DNA of 64,000 bases from an uncultured Ruminiclostridium sp. (GCA_947627695.1 CANQXF010000004.1:119398-183397); one strand, 5' to 3'; shown: positions 1 to 7,849, counted from the stretch's first letter. A program made the numbers and translations. Notes: generated by a model from the letters alone, not told the origin.

Positions 1-713
1 AGGTAGTCGGAGGAGCCCTTGCGGAACGGGTCTATCCAGCGCCTGCCGCCTCTGTCGGCGTAGTTGTCCAGCCATGCGTAGCTGTCGTCCTTGAACCAAT
101 ACCCCGTATCAAGAACGCTTGCGGGGGTAAGGTGGTCCCTCAAAGCGGGGAGCAGAGCCTTTGCCTCAAGTCCCATTCCCTTTGCCATTGAAACGATTTG
201 CCCTGCGGGGAGCGTTCCCTTTACCAGATTGGTGTTTTTCAGATCGTCTACGGTTGTAGCGTAAAGCAATTCGCCCATATCGTTCTTCACGGGGATTATC
301 ACCTGAGTGAAGCCTGCGTTCTTAGCCGAGGAGAGCGCCTGAGTAAGAGCAGAAGCGCTGTTCAGCGCCGTTTCAGGCACGACGTAGCTTCCTCCCGACG
401 TCTCAGGTTCGGGAGCAGTGGTGGGCGGCGGGGTACTTTCCTCTGTGCTTTCCGAGCCTGACTGCTGGGGCGTGGTGTCGGAAGAGCTGCTTTCAGGGGG
501 AGTCCAGCCCTGGGGAGTGCTGTCGGTGTTGTTTCCTCCGCCGATGGAGTTGGACAGTCCCTTTGCTATGGAATAGCCCACGAAGATAAGTCCTCCTGCC
601 AGCAGGATAAGAAGTATCACTTCCGCTATCTTTCTGCCGGTGGACTTTCTCTTTTTGTAAAGGTGGTTTTTGCCGCGCTTTATTTTTATGCTTTTTCTTT
701 TGTAGTTTGACAT
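1..713 (-). CDS. Putative glycoside hydrolase (DUF4015-like), N-terminal part
   Basis: This gene runs off the left edge, so it is missing from the ORF track; about 237 codons are visible. The start ATG at 713 is preceded by a GGAG site about 8 bases upstream. The protein begins with a very basic cytoplasmic segment (KRKSIKIKRGKN) and has one membrane anchor at roughly residues 29-48 (AEVILLILLAGGLIFVGYSI). A Ser/Thr/Pro/Glu-rich linker follows at about 58-105, and then the start of an extracytoplasmic domain with ALTQALSSAKNAGFTQVIIPVKN. That last segment resembles the opening of DUF4015 putative glycosyl hydrolases, which carry a similar KN/KD-containing strand. The substrate is unknown. The catalytic region lies outside the window, so the family call is moderate. 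Confidence 0.55.
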   Translation of the reverse strand, partial: MSNYKRKSIKIKRGKNHLYKKRKSTGRKIAEVILLILLAGGLIFVGYSIAKGLSNSIGGGNNTDSTPQGWTPPESSSSDTTPQQSGSESTEESTPPPTTAPEPETSGGSYVVPETALNSASALTQALSSAKNAGFTQVIIPVKNDMGELLYATTVDDLKNTNLVKGTLPAGQIVSMAKGMGLEAKALLPALRDHLTPASVLDTGYWFKDDSYAWLDNYADRGGRRWIDPFRKGSSDY

Positions 714-759
714 TGTTAGTTCTCCGTGTCCTTGAGCAGGACGTGCTTTTTTATATTTC

Positions 760-1333
760 AACTTTTATAGTTTTTGCTTGATAAGGGAAAGGGTTGCTTT
801 TGGAAAAGGTTGTATCTTTTTGATTTTTATGTCTGCCTAATCGGGTGATGTTTGTAACGGTTTTGCACGGTACCGTGCGGTCGCGGCGCCGCCGCACCGC
901 TTAAAACCGCCTTTTTCGGAAAAGGCGGTTTTAAGAATTCCGGAAAAACTTCATTCTTAGCCTACCTTGCCAAATGGTCCAGCTCGACTTCTTCTCAATC
1001 AGCTGATTATAGCGTTCGCAATTGCGAGGTTTGGTCCCGCGCCCCTGCGGGTCGCTATCACAGGCGGGCAACGTGCGACACGGCGTTGTGCGGTCAGGGA
1101 AGGTCATTTACCAATGTTGTGAGAGTGATAATGCGGTGGGTTGGCTTTCAGTTTTGTGTTGTGCACACCAGCCTCACTTCTGCGTCCCGCCCGCTGTTTG
1201 CGGCAAAGCCGCAAAAACGCTTTCCCGCCCGCAGCTTTGCTCCTTCAACCTTCTCTCCCCCTACCAGCCATTCCAATCCGTCCGCGAAGCGGACACCACA
1301 ACTGTCAACTGTCAACTGTACACTGTCAACTGC
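760..1333 (-). repeat. Large noncoding intergenic repeat, copy A (inverted relative to 6610-7215)
   Basis: There is no supported gene between 714 and 1333. The stretch matches the reverse complement of 6610-7215 over nearly its whole length. Shared blocks include the perfect palindrome GCACGGTACCGTGC, a run GCGGCGCCGC, the stem AAAACCGCC/GGCGGTTTT, the palindrome TCGCAATTGCGA and the stretch GGTTTGGTCCCGCGCCCCTG. The overlapping plus-strand ORF of 346 aa runs through this repeat into antisense of the Rnf genes and is not believed. It ends in the TGTCAACTGTACACTGTCAAC type of short repeat next to the rnfA-like stop codon. Confidence 0.85.
901..935 (-). terminator. Terminator-like hairpin inside repeat copy A
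   Basis: TTAAAACCGCC / GGCGGTTTTAA form a long stem around a short loop. The stem begins and ends in A/T runs, so it could terminate in either direction. It lies downstream of the minus-strand Rnf-like operon and upstream of the glycosidase gene, and the second repeat copy has the same hairpin downstream of yajC. Confidence 0.6.
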
Positions 1334-1915
1334 CTAGTTCCAGAACGCACTCAACGCCAACGAAATAACTCCCACATAGATAAGCGTTATAGGCATTCCT
1401 CTGAACGACGCGGGGACGGCGTCGGAGTTCAGGCGGTCGGAGGCGGCGCCCAGAAGATAGCCCGCCAGGAGAAAGCCCAAGCCCGTTCCAAGACCGTAGC
1501 CAACGTAGCTTGCAAAGGTGCCGCCTATATTGCTCTGGATAAACAGCGCGCCAAGCACGGCGCAGTTGAACACCGACAGGTGGACGTAACGCCTTGCCTT
1601 TTTGAACAGCGACGGCAAAAAACGCCACACCGCAAGCAGTGTCAGCAGGTATATTGCCGACATTATGAAAATATAGATAAAAGGCATCAGTATATTATAA
1701 TATTCCCAGGCGGAAAAATACCTGTCCGTAAGGCAGGTGACCATAGAGGTGAGAGTGGTGACGTAAATAACGCCGATGAATATCCCCACCAGGTTTTCCT
1801 TCCTGCGGGCGGTGTAAAGCAGGACGTTAACGCCAAGAGCGTGTTCAAATGCGGCGTTTTCAATGAATATGCCCAGCAGAGCCGCAGTCAGCATACGAGT
1901 GAATACCGTTTCCAT
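1334..1915 (-). CDS. Rnf/Nqr-type membrane subunit, RnfA-like
   Basis: This is a 193-aa integral membrane protein with about six hydrophobic segments. It resembles the RnfA/NqrE half of ion-pumping NADH:ferredoxin (or quinone) oxidoreductases. FIENAAFEHALGVNVLL near residues 17-33 corresponds to the conserved first helices, and NCAVLGALFIQSNIGGTF near 120-137 matches the NCAVLG motif where the family coordinates iron. The start at 1915 follows an AAAGGAG site and directly abuts the stop of the upstream RnfE-like gene. The 3' end lies beside the noncoding repeat. No RnfB, RnfC or RnfG is in the window, so the electron donor and acceptor cannot be assigned. Confidence 0.75.
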   Translation of the reverse strand: METVFTRMLTAALLGIFIENAAFEHALGVNVLLYTARRKENLVGIFIGVIYVTTLTSMVTCLTDRYFSAWEYYNILMPFIYIFIMSAIYLLTLLAVWRFLPSLFKKARRYVHLSVFNCAVLGALFIQSNIGGTFASYVGYGLGTGLGFLLAGYLLGAASDRLNSDAVPASFRGMPITLIYVGVISLALSAFWN

Positions 1916-2548
1916 TTACGCCTGCTCCTTTCCCGCTTTTCTGCGGCGAGGGCTGAAACGGTTGAACACCGCGCGGCAAAGTCCCGCCAATATTCCCACC
2001 AGAATGAACCCGCCGAACATTTTTCCCATAGAGGGGATCTGAAACGGCAGATTTACCCTTAAATTCCACAGCATATTGTCCGTGAGTATGTCCCTTATGC
2101 TCCCCACCAGTATGCAGGCAAAGTCAAAGCCCAGGGTGAAGCCTATGGCGTCCTTGAACATCTGCGGCACGGGGCGCAGGAAAAATCTGCTCTCCGTCTT
2201 TGAGAGGATAAGGGGATTGGCGACGGTTATGGCGAGATACAGCTGTATCTCGTTCAGCGCCTCCTCGGGGAAGATAAGCTGAGTCAGCATTATCACAGGC
2301 ACATACACGGCGGCGGCGATAAGCGCATACAGCACTATCCTCACCGCAAACGCCGCGCCCTTCGGGATTATCCTGCAAAGTCCAACGGAAAAAATCGTTA
2401 CCAGCGTGAACACAAAGCTCAGCGCCAGAGCATTGAGCAGGCCCGTCGCCGCACCGATGACAGGTCCTGCGAACAGCCCGCTCATCAGCACTGCGTTTTG
2501 CCGCACGATACCGTCGGATAGCCTTGCTTTTCTTTTTGAAACTGACAT
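1916..2548 (-). CDS. Rnf/Nqr-type membrane subunit, RnfE-like
   Basis: This 210-aa membrane protein has about six transmembrane segments and resembles RnfE/NqrD. The segment LYLAITVANPLILSKTESRFF (about residues 128-148) corresponds to the family region that normally reads CLAVTNC or similar. Here the Cys that coordinates the intramembrane iron is not obvious, because the sequence reads AITVANPL. It is the middle gene of a D-E-A order operon, starts 6 bases after the RnfD-like stop and abuts the RnfA-like start. The C-terminus is basic (FSPRRRKAGKEQA). The family call is good. Function as a genuine ion-translocating subunit is uncertain. Confidence 0.7.
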   Translation of the reverse strand: MSVSKRKARLSDGIVRQNAVLMSGLFAGPVIGAATGLLNALALSFVFTLVTIFSVGLCRIIPKGAAFAVRIVLYALIAAAVYVPVIMLTQLIFPEEALNEIQLYLAITVANPLILSKTESRFFLRPVPQMFKDAIGFTLGFDFACILVGSIRDILTDNMLWNLRVNLPFQIPSMGKMFGGFILVGILAGLCRAVFNRFSPRRRKAGKEQA

Positions 2549-2554
2549 TTTATA

Positions 2555-3883
2555 TCAACTGTCCTTTTTTGGATTTTCGGTTTTGTCTTTCTTTTCGGTC
2601 TTTGCTTTGCCGCCTTTTGGGGGAGCTTCGGTTTTCGGGGATCTTCCGCTTTTGTCTTTCTTTTTCTCCTTTTTCTTTTTTGAGGAGAACAAGCCGCCCT
2701 CCTTGCGGACGGGAACGTTATCCTTGCCCCTGACTATCTTGGGCGGCTTTTTCGCCGCCTTTATCACCTTGTTGTCAACGGCGGGCATATTATAGTTGAG
2801 AAGAGGTACAATAATCTCCTGGGTATCTCCCAGCGGCTTTGCGGGTTCGCCGCTTTGCGCCTCGCTTTTCACCTTTTCAAAGCTGCGGATATTTTTCAGT
2901 CTGCTAAAGCCGTTTTTGAAAAGGTCCGCCGTCTTTTCCGCAAAGCGGTCGATGTGTATGGAAAACGCGTTTGCAAGGAGCAGGACGAAAACGAAGCTGG
3001 TCTCGGTTTTTGTCAGATGTCTGAATATGACAAGCAATGCTCCCATAAGAATACCATAGTATATTCTTCCAAGTATGCTCTTTGGCATAGTCTGGGGGTC
3101 GTTTGCCAGAAACAGCAGACCGAACAGCAGGTTTCCGCAGATAAGCTCTATTACTATCGAGGCGTTTACGTTGTCAAAAGAGGGGAACAGGAACGAGCCC
3201 GCCATAAACACGCCAAGAGTTACCAGCGAAATGACGGGGGACAGCGCCCTTCTGAAAATAAGGCACAGCCCGCACACCACCAGTATCAGAACGTGAGTAG
3301 TGCCTATTGCGCCGAGGAAATTTCCCAGAAAAATGTCTGAAAGGGACAGCTCCTGCGCCGTGCCCAGCCTTACAAGATAGCTTTCCAGTCCGGAATAAAG
3401 AGTTCCGCTGTAATCTCCCCAGAGAGGGATATTCTCGCCCAATGCGGGGAACATCAATATCTGAGAGGGCCAGCTCACCGCAAGGAAAGCGTAGCTGAGA
3501 CATGCGGGGTTAAAAATATAGTTGTTTTTCCCGCCGAAGATATGCTTTATTCCCATAGCCAAAGCAGCGCCGAAAATAACGCAGGCATAGCTTACCGTTG
3601 CGGGCATAAGCAGTCCCAAGCACATACCGCTGACAACAGTGGAAAGGTCTTTGAAGTTATACGTTTTTTTAGTAAGACGGCAGCAAAGCCAGTCCGCCAG
3701 CATACTGACCGCCACGCTGACAAGGCAGACGGCAAAGGCTCTGACGCCCCAGCGCCACACGCCCATTATCAGCAGGGCGCAAAGGCAGATAAGCTGGTCG
3801 CCGTAAACGCTGCGGTATTTTCTTCCGAAAAAGCTGCGCTTTTTTTCGGCGGCGGTTTTGTCCGTTGTGTCCATTGTATCCAT
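2555..3883 (-). CDS. Rnf/Nqr-type membrane subunit, RnfD/NqrB-like, with Lys-rich tail
   Basis: This 442-aa protein belongs to the NQR2/RnfD family, with roughly nine membrane segments over residues 25-330. Recognisable family features are SGMCLGLLMPATVSYA, the NPACLSYAFL region and PQTMPKSILGRIYYGILMGALLVIFR. The flavin-attachment motif SGAT that RnfD proteins normally carry is not present; the nearest match is DYSGTLYSG. The last ~110 residues are cytoplasmic and end in a KKKKEKKKDK-type tail rich in Lys. I chose the ATG at 3883; the ORF extends upstream to 3940, and 3874 is an alternative start. It is divergent from mecA, with about 75 bases between the starts. Confidence 0.7.
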   Translation of the reverse strand: MDTMDTTDKTAAEKKRSFFGRKYRSVYGDQLICLCALLIMGVWRWGVRAFAVCLVSVAVSMLADWLCCRLTKKTYNFKDLSTVVSGMCLGLLMPATVSYACVIFGAALAMGIKHIFGGKNNYIFNPACLSYAFLAVSWPSQILMFPALGENIPLWGDYSGTLYSGLESYLVRLGTAQELSLSDIFLGNFLGAIGTTHVLILVVCGLCLIFRRALSPVISLVTLGVFMAGSFLFPSFDNVNASIVIELICGNLLFGLLFLANDPQTMPKSILGRIYYGILMGALLVIFRHLTKTETSFVFVLLLANAFSIHIDRFAEKTADLFKNGFSRLKNIRSFEKVKSEAQSGEPAKPLGDTQEIIVPLLNYNMPAVDNKVIKAAKKPPKIVRGKDNVPVRKEGGLFSSKKKKEKKKDKSGRSPKTEAPPKGGKAKTEKKDKTENPKKDS

Positions 3884-3958
3884 AAATAAGACGATAAGCC
3901 TTTCCTTTCGTAATATTCCGTAAAGCGGCTGCTGCCGCAAAAATTTAGGGGGTAAAAT

Positions 3959-4522
3959 ATGAAAGCAGAAATGATATCAGAATCCACGCTCAAGGTGACG
4001 CTTACAGCGGAGGATATGAGCGTGCATAACCTTTCCTACGAGGAGCTGACCGCCAAGGGTGCTCAGTGCCGCAAAACGCTGGAAAAGCTGCTGACGGGGC
4101 TTGACCCGTCGAAAAACGCCATAGCCGCCGCAAGACTTCTGGGTGAGGAGCGCAGGCTGTTCGTGGAGGCGTTCCGCCGAATGGACGGCGGGTGTATGCT
4201 TTACGTCAGCGCCGCGGCCTCTCCAAAGCGGCAAAAGCCGTTGCTTGATGAAAGCCGTGAGGCGTCGCCCATACAGTTTCAGACCTTCTCCCAAAGCGCG
4301 CTGGAGCAGCTTCTCCGCTGTCTTGAAATGGAAAAGGAGCAGGGTGCGCTTTTCACCTCAAGGCTCTTCAGAAAGGGAGAGTGCTTTCGCCTTGCGGTGA
4401 TACCGCAGAATACCTGCCGCACCAGACTGCTGAGGATATTCAGCGAGTTCGGCGAGGCGATAACGGGAGAGCTTGCGGCAGCGTATACGGAGGAGCATTT
4501 TGAGTTGATAGTTGATAGTTGA
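3959..4522 (+). CDS. mecA: MecA-family ClpC adaptor protein
   Basis: This 187-aa protein resembles MecA adaptors, which present substrates to the ClpC/ClpP protease. The N-terminus MISESTLKVTLTAEDMSVHNLSYEEL matches the family opening (INENTIKV...DL..RG), followed by an acidic/charged middle. The C-terminal half (FSQSALEQLLRCLEM...GALFTSRLFRKGECFRLAV) resembles the ClpC-binding domain. An AGGGGGT site precedes the ATG by about 5 bases. The last residues ELIVDS and the TGA stop are encoded by a GTTGATAGTTGATAGTTGACAG intergenic repeat, so the native C-terminus may have been altered by the repeat. Candidate targets are competence or sporulation regulators, unknown here. Confidence 0.75.
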   Translation: MKAEMISESTLKVTLTAEDMSVHNLSYEELTAKGAQCRKTLEKLLTGLDPSKNAIAAARLLGEERRLFVEAFRRMDGGCMLYVSAAASPKRQKPLLDESREASPIQFQTFSQSALEQLLRCLEMEKEQGALFTSRLFRKGECFRLAVIPQNTCRTRLLRIFSEFGEAITGELAAAYTEEHFELIVDS

Positions 4523-4592
4523 CAGTGCACAGTTGGCAGTGTACAGTGAAGAGTGCAGAGTGAAAAGTTATAGGGGAAGGGAAGGAGTCGTG

Positions 4593-4840
4593 GGGTGGGA
4601 GGGTGGGACGCAGGCGGGAAACTGATGTGCAGGACACAAAAGTGAAAAGTGGAGTTGAGTTGTCTGTTTAGCTCAACTTTTTAATCGAGTTCGTGAAAGA
4701 TAAGGAAAAAACTTTGTTCATTACCTTTCACTATCTCGGATTTACTGCTGTGCTTTTGGAGAGGTTTGGTCACCTTTCGTCACTTTTGTGTCCTGCACAT
4801 CAGTTTCCCGCCAGCGCCCCACCCTCCCGCCCCGTCCATT
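4593..4840. repeat. Inverted pair of a dispersed intergenic element, with flanking short repeats
   Basis: The mecA-rpe gap (4523-4881) holds no supported gene. It starts with TTGACAGTGCACAGTTGGCAGTGTACAGTG short repeats. Two arms then follow in opposite orientation. The right arm (about 4780-4836) reads CACTTTTGTGTCCTGCACATCAGTTTCCCGCC, and the left arm (about 4593-4650) is its near-perfect reverse complement, which would allow a ~55-base stem around a ~130-base loop. Single copies of the right arm recur near 9836, 28588 and 63931. The 166-aa ORF at 4693-5193 runs across this and antisense to rpe and is not believed. Confidence 0.8.
4652..4685 (+). terminator. Probable rho-independent terminator after mecA
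   Basis: AGTTGAG...CTCAACT forms a 7-bp stem followed by TTTTT. It lies 130 bases beyond the mecA stop, inside the inverted repeat loop region. Confidence 0.6.
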
Positions 4841-4881
4841 GCTCCTTCAAATTGAGCAACGTCCGAAACGGCAAGCCCGAC

Positions 4882-5541
4882 TTACCCTTTCTTCAGCTTT
4901 TCCACCATTTTCGACATATCTTCCGCCTTGAACAGACAGCTCCCGCTTACCAGCACGTCAGCGCCCGCCCTTATGGCAAGGGGAGCAGTTTCGGGATTTA
5001 TCCCGCCGTCCACCTGTATCATCAAAGAGGGATTTACTTTATCTGCGTACTCCCGTATCTGCGTTACCTTAGGCAGAGTAAAGTCCAGAAAGCCCTGCCC
5101 GCCGTACCCCGGCTCCACCGTCATCACCAGTATCATCTCAACCTTGTGAACGTAAGGCAGAACCGCCTCAGCGGGAGTATTTGGCTTTATTGAAAGCCCC
5201 GCCATTATCCCCGCGTCGTGTATCAGCCCGATAGTCTGCTCAATATCGCTGTCGCTTTCCGTGTGGAAGGTTATCATATTTGAGCCGCTTTCAGCGAAGA
5301 ACTTTATCTGCCTGTCGGGGCGGGACACCATAAGGTGCGTATCCCTGAAAAAATCCCCCTTCAACGCCTTCTGAAAAGGCGCGCCGTAAGAGATGTTCTC
5401 AACAAAGCTGCCGTCCATAACGTCAATGTGTATCCAGTCAGCTCCCGCTTTCAGCGCTCTTTCCGCCTCCTCGCCCGCTTTCGACAGGTCGCAGCTAAGC
5501 AGAGAGGCGCTTATTTTTATTTTGTTATCTGAAATTTCCAT
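4882..5541 (-). CDS. rpe: Ribulose-phosphate 3-epimerase
   Basis: This 219-aa cytoplasmic TIM barrel interconverts ribulose 5-phosphate and xylulose 5-phosphate in the pentose phosphate pathway. The family signatures are intact: ISASLLSCDLSK at the N-terminus, WIHIDVMDGSFVENISYG with the metal-binding His and Asp, THLMV, MTVEPGYGGQGF for phosphate and metal binding, and QVDGGINPETA with the catalytic Asp. Its length is normal for the family. The ATG at 5541 follows an AGGAGAT site. The gene is monocistronic and has its own promoter at 5576-5604, which is divergent from the next gene. Confidence 0.96.
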   Translation of the reverse strand: MEISDNKIKISASLLSCDLSKAGEEAERALKAGADWIHIDVMDGSFVENISYGAPFQKALKGDFFRDTHLMVSRPDRQIKFFAESGSNMITFHTESDSDIEQTIGLIHDAGIMAGLSIKPNTPAEAVLPYVHKVEMILVMTVEPGYGGQGFLDFTLPKVTQIREYADKVNPSLMIQVDGGINPETAPLAIRAGADVLVSGSCLFKAEDMSKMVEKLKKG

Positions 5542-5575
5542 AATTATCTCCTTAGCTTAAGAGATATACACATTT

Positions 5576-5604
5576 ATTGTACCTCATTTTTGGAGTTTAG
5601 TCAA
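5576..5604 (-). promoter_or_regulatory. Sigma-A type promoter of rpe
   Basis: On the minus strand TTGACT (5604-5599) is followed after exactly 17 bases by TACAAT (5581-5576), 35 bases before the rpe ATG. Confidence 0.75.
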
Positions 5605-5626
5605 GCTAAATATTAGCATAATAATA

Positions 5627-5655
5627 TTGATTTTTTCGGTCAAAAATGGTATAAT
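5627..5655 (+). promoter_or_regulatory. Sigma-A type promoter of the hypothetical gene at 5702
   Basis: TTGATT, a 17-base spacer and a perfect TATAAT lie 47 bases upstream of the ATG. It is back to back with the rpe promoter. Confidence 0.75.
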
Positions 5656-5701
5656 CTGTTCATAACGGAAAATATTCTTCCGCAAAGCAAGGAGAACGCC
5701 A

Positions 5702-6115
5702 ATGACTTACCGCAAATATCCCGACCAAGCCGCCGTTGACCGCCATATCGCAGAAAAAGAGCCCCTTCTCATAGCCGTATCCTTTGACGGGGAAACGGTG
5801 CTGGTATCGCATATAGACGACAGCGTGGAACATCATATCCTGCTGTCCCATTTTGGACTGCCGCCGCAGGACATTGATAAATATTTCCGCATAGCGGTGG
5901 ACGAGGAAAGCGCAGAGTGGACTTTCGTCTGCCCGCCCGATTACAAGGGGATAACAGACAGGAAACGCCGTATAACCGAATTTTACAACGACGGGATAAC
6001 GGCGATATCCCGTGTGCTGTCGGATATAGGATACTTCTCCGACATAAGGATACCGAGGCGGTACAGACGGCATTTTGACGTGATAGGTGACGACTCGTCA
6101 TATCTGCCTTACTAA
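5702..6115 (+). CDS. Conserved-looking hypothetical protein, 137 aa
   Basis: I do not recognise the family. The ATG follows an AAGGAGAA site and the gene has its own consensus promoter, so expression is likely. The protein is soluble and mixed charged, with no signal peptide or membrane segment. It looks like an alpha/beta fold: PLLIAVSFDGETVLVSHIDD suggests beta strands, followed by helices around HHILLSHFGL and the basic segment DRKRRITEFYNDGITAISRVL. It ends in SSYLPY. It lies between rpe and yajC with the same orientation as yajC, but yajC has its own promoter, so a functional link is not shown. Confidence 0.6.
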   Translation: MTYRKYPDQAAVDRHIAEKEPLLIAVSFDGETVLVSHIDDSVEHHILLSHFGLPPQDIDKYFRIAVDEESAEWTFVCPPDYKGITDRKRRITEFYNDGITAISRVLSDIGYFSDIRIPRRYRRHFDVIGDDSSYLPY

Positions 6116-6131
6116 TTCACAAAAATTTCAC

Positions 6132-6160
6132 TTGCATTTTTCTTACAAACCCTGTATAAT
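6132..6160 (+). promoter_or_regulatory. Sigma-A type promoter of yajC
   Basis: TTGCAT, a 17-base spacer and TATAAT lie 55 bases upstream of the yajC ATG. Confidence 0.7.
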
Positions 6161-6215
6161 ATTTCTTACAGCAAGACGCAAAGAAAAAACACGTAAAGGA
6201 AAGGAAATCAACATT

Positions 6216-6563
6216 ATGGATCTTCAGCTTCTGGTAGATACATCAAACGCAGCCGCCAACAACGGTCAGGCAAATATGTGGGTGACGCTGGCAACGACGA
6301 TACTCCCCATAGCGCTTATGGTGCTTATATTTTACTTTCTGCTTATCCGTCCCGAGAAAAAGCGCTCCAAGAAAATGAAGGAAATGCTGGACAATCTTCA
6401 GGTAGCGGACGAGGTTGTTACCACCGGCGGGATAATCGGCCGCGTTCTCTCCGTCAAAGAGGACACCGTCCTTATCGAGACAGGCAGCGACCGCACAAGA
6501 TTGAGAGTTCTCCGTTCGTCTATTGCGGAAAACAGAACGGTACACGACGATGTTTCAGCGTAA
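6216..6563 (+). CDS. yajC: Preprotein translocase accessory subunit YajC
   Basis: This 115-aa protein is the Sec-associated accessory factor YajC. One membrane helix (about residues 24-44, TLATTILPIALMVLIFYFLLIRP) is followed by the hallmark RPEKKRSKKMKEMLDNLQVADEVVTTGGIIGRV and a C-terminal beta region. I chose the ATG at 6216, which sits 8 bases behind an AAAGGAAAGGAAA site; the ORF-track start at 6087 is only an upstream extension. A strong terminator follows. In many Clostridia yajC is next to a TIGR04086 membrane protein, and the next gene (7312) fits that, although a large repeat lies between. Confidence 0.92.
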   Translation: MDLQLLVDTSNAAANNGQANMWVTLATTILPIALMVLIFYFLLIRPEKKRSKKMKEMLDNLQVADEVVTTGGIIGRVLSVKEDTVLIETGSDRTRLRVLRSSIAENRTVHDDVSA

Positions 6564-6580
6564 ATATCGTGAAAAAGAAA

Positions 6581-6605
6581 AAGCCCTCGGAAGAGGGCTT
6601 TTTTA
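6581..6605 (+). terminator. Rho-independent terminator of yajC
   Basis: AAGCCCTC-GGAA-GAGGGCTT followed by TTTT, 18 bases past the yajC stop. Confidence 0.9.
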
Positions 6606-6609
6606 GTTG

Positions 6610-7215
6610 TTAATCGGATAGTAGTTAGTTTAATAGTAATTAGTAGCTGGTTGGAATAAATCTGAAGGAGCAAAGCTGCGGGTGGGAAAGCGTTTTTGCG
6701 GCGAAGCCGCAAACAGCGGGTGGGACGCTGGCGTGAAGCTGGTATCCACAGCACAAAACTGAAAGCCAACCCACCGCATTATCACTCTCACAACATTGGT
6801 AAACGACCTTCCCTAACCGCACAACGCCGTGCCGCACGTTGCCCGCCTGTGGTAGCGACCCGCAGGGGCGCGGGACCAAACCTCGCAATTGCGAACGCCA
6901 TAATTAGCAGATTGAAAAGAAGTCGAGCAGGCGAATTTGACAAGGTAGGCTAAAAATAAAGTTTTTCCGGAATTCTTAAAACCGCCTTTTCCAAAAAAGG
7001 CGGTTTTAAGCGGTGCGGCGGCGCCGCATCCGCCGTGACACTGGGGTCACAACCAACATTGCCTTATCAAGCGCCGCAAGATAAAAATTAAACCCGCACG
7101 GTACCGTGCAAAACCGCTATCAACATCACCCGATAAGGCAGACATAAAAATCAAACCCAAAAGGTACACATTTTCCAAAAATACAACACTGCCTTATCAA
7201 ACGCCGCAAGATAAA
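6610..7215 (+). repeat. Large noncoding intergenic repeat, copy B
   Basis: The gap 6606-7311 has no supported gene. It is the inverted partner of 760-1333. Reading from left to right are the AAGCTGCGGGTGGGAAAGCG block, the palindrome TCGCAATTGCGA region, a hairpin AAAACCGCC/GGCGGTTTT at 6975-7010, GCGGCGCCGC, the palindrome GCACGGTACCGTGC, and a twice-repeated module CCTTATCAA(G/A)CGCCGCAAGATAAAAATTAA. Copy B has about 65 bases absent from copy A (near 7030-7090). The minus-strand 82-aa and 123-aa ORFs inside it match in-frame with the copy A ORFs only because the DNA is repeated. Confidence 0.85.
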
Positions 7216-7311
7216 AATTAAGTCTAACTGTACACTTTTCACTGTACACTGTAAACTGTATAATTTTCCTCTGCCAAGCATACACTTGTATAAAAAACAG
7301 AGGAAAAGCCT

Positions 7312-7692
7312 ATGAAATCACTTACCATACATATCTTCCGCCCATTCCTTGTTTCCGTAGTGATAGGAATGTCAGCCTCCGTCGCCGCCCTGCTCCTGTT
7401 CTCGCTGATAATGTACGCCCTGCACCTGCCCGACAGCTTCAGCTACCCGCTGGGTCTTGCGTCCCTTGCGGCGGGGTGCTTCACTGCGGGTCGTATCTTA
7501 GGCGGAAAAAAGCGCCACAGCGGCATAAAGCAGGGTCTGCTCTGCGGCGGAGCAATGTTCCTGCTCTGCCTTCTGGGTGGATTTATCTTTGGCACCGTCA
7601 GCTTCTGGGGCGTGCTTGCCAAGCTGCTTATCTGCCTTGCCACAGGGATAAGCGGCGGAGTTTCAGGCGTGAACAGCAGAATAAAGCATTAA
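7312..7692 (+). CDS. Small membrane protein, TIGR04086/YrzE-like
   Basis: This 126-aa protein has four predicted membrane segments: about residues 12-36, 45-64 (GLASLAAGCFTAGRILGGKK), 73-93 and 96-116. The pattern of Gly-rich helices with AG-(R/K)-xxGGKKRHSG in the second loop resembles the TIGR04086 family, which often lies beside yajC. The function of the family is unknown. AGAGGAAAAG precedes the ATG. It is followed by an AT-rich palindrome and then an ABC operon with its own promoter, so it is probably monocistronic. Confidence 0.65.
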   Translation: MKSLTIHIFRPFLVSVVIGMSASVAALLLFSLIMYALHLPDSFSYPLGLASLAAGCFTAGRILGGKKRHSGIKQGLLCGGAMFLLCLLGGFIFGTVSFWGVLAKLLICLATGISGGVSGVNSRIKH

Positions 7693-7726
7693 ATACACAG
7701 TCATTCCTTCTTACTTCTGGAATAAA

Positions 7727-7792
7727 AAATGTAAATAAAATTTACATTTTTTTCAAAAATCCATTGACAACCCCTGCCTTATGTGATATACT
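7727..7792 (+). promoter_or_regulatory. Promoter of the ABC operon at 7850 with upstream palindrome
   Basis: TTGACA (7764-7769), a 17-base spacer and TATACT (7787-7792) form a near-consensus promoter. Just upstream, AAATGTAAAT-AAA-ATTTACATTT is a palindrome followed by T7. It could be a weak terminator of the preceding gene or an operator for the ABC operon. Confidence 0.7.
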
Positions 7793-7849
7793 CTTTCATA
7801 AAGAAACCCTTGAGAAAAAGGAAAAAATAAACCGAACAGGGGGCAGACA

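Noticed and set aside
1022-2062. Plus-strand ORF of 346 aa
   Set aside because: It runs through the large noncoding repeat and then antisense to two well-supported Rnf-like genes; no ribosome site and low-complexity composition.
4693-5193. Plus-strand ORF of 166 aa
   Set aside because: It is composed of the dispersed intergenic element plus the antisense strand of rpe.
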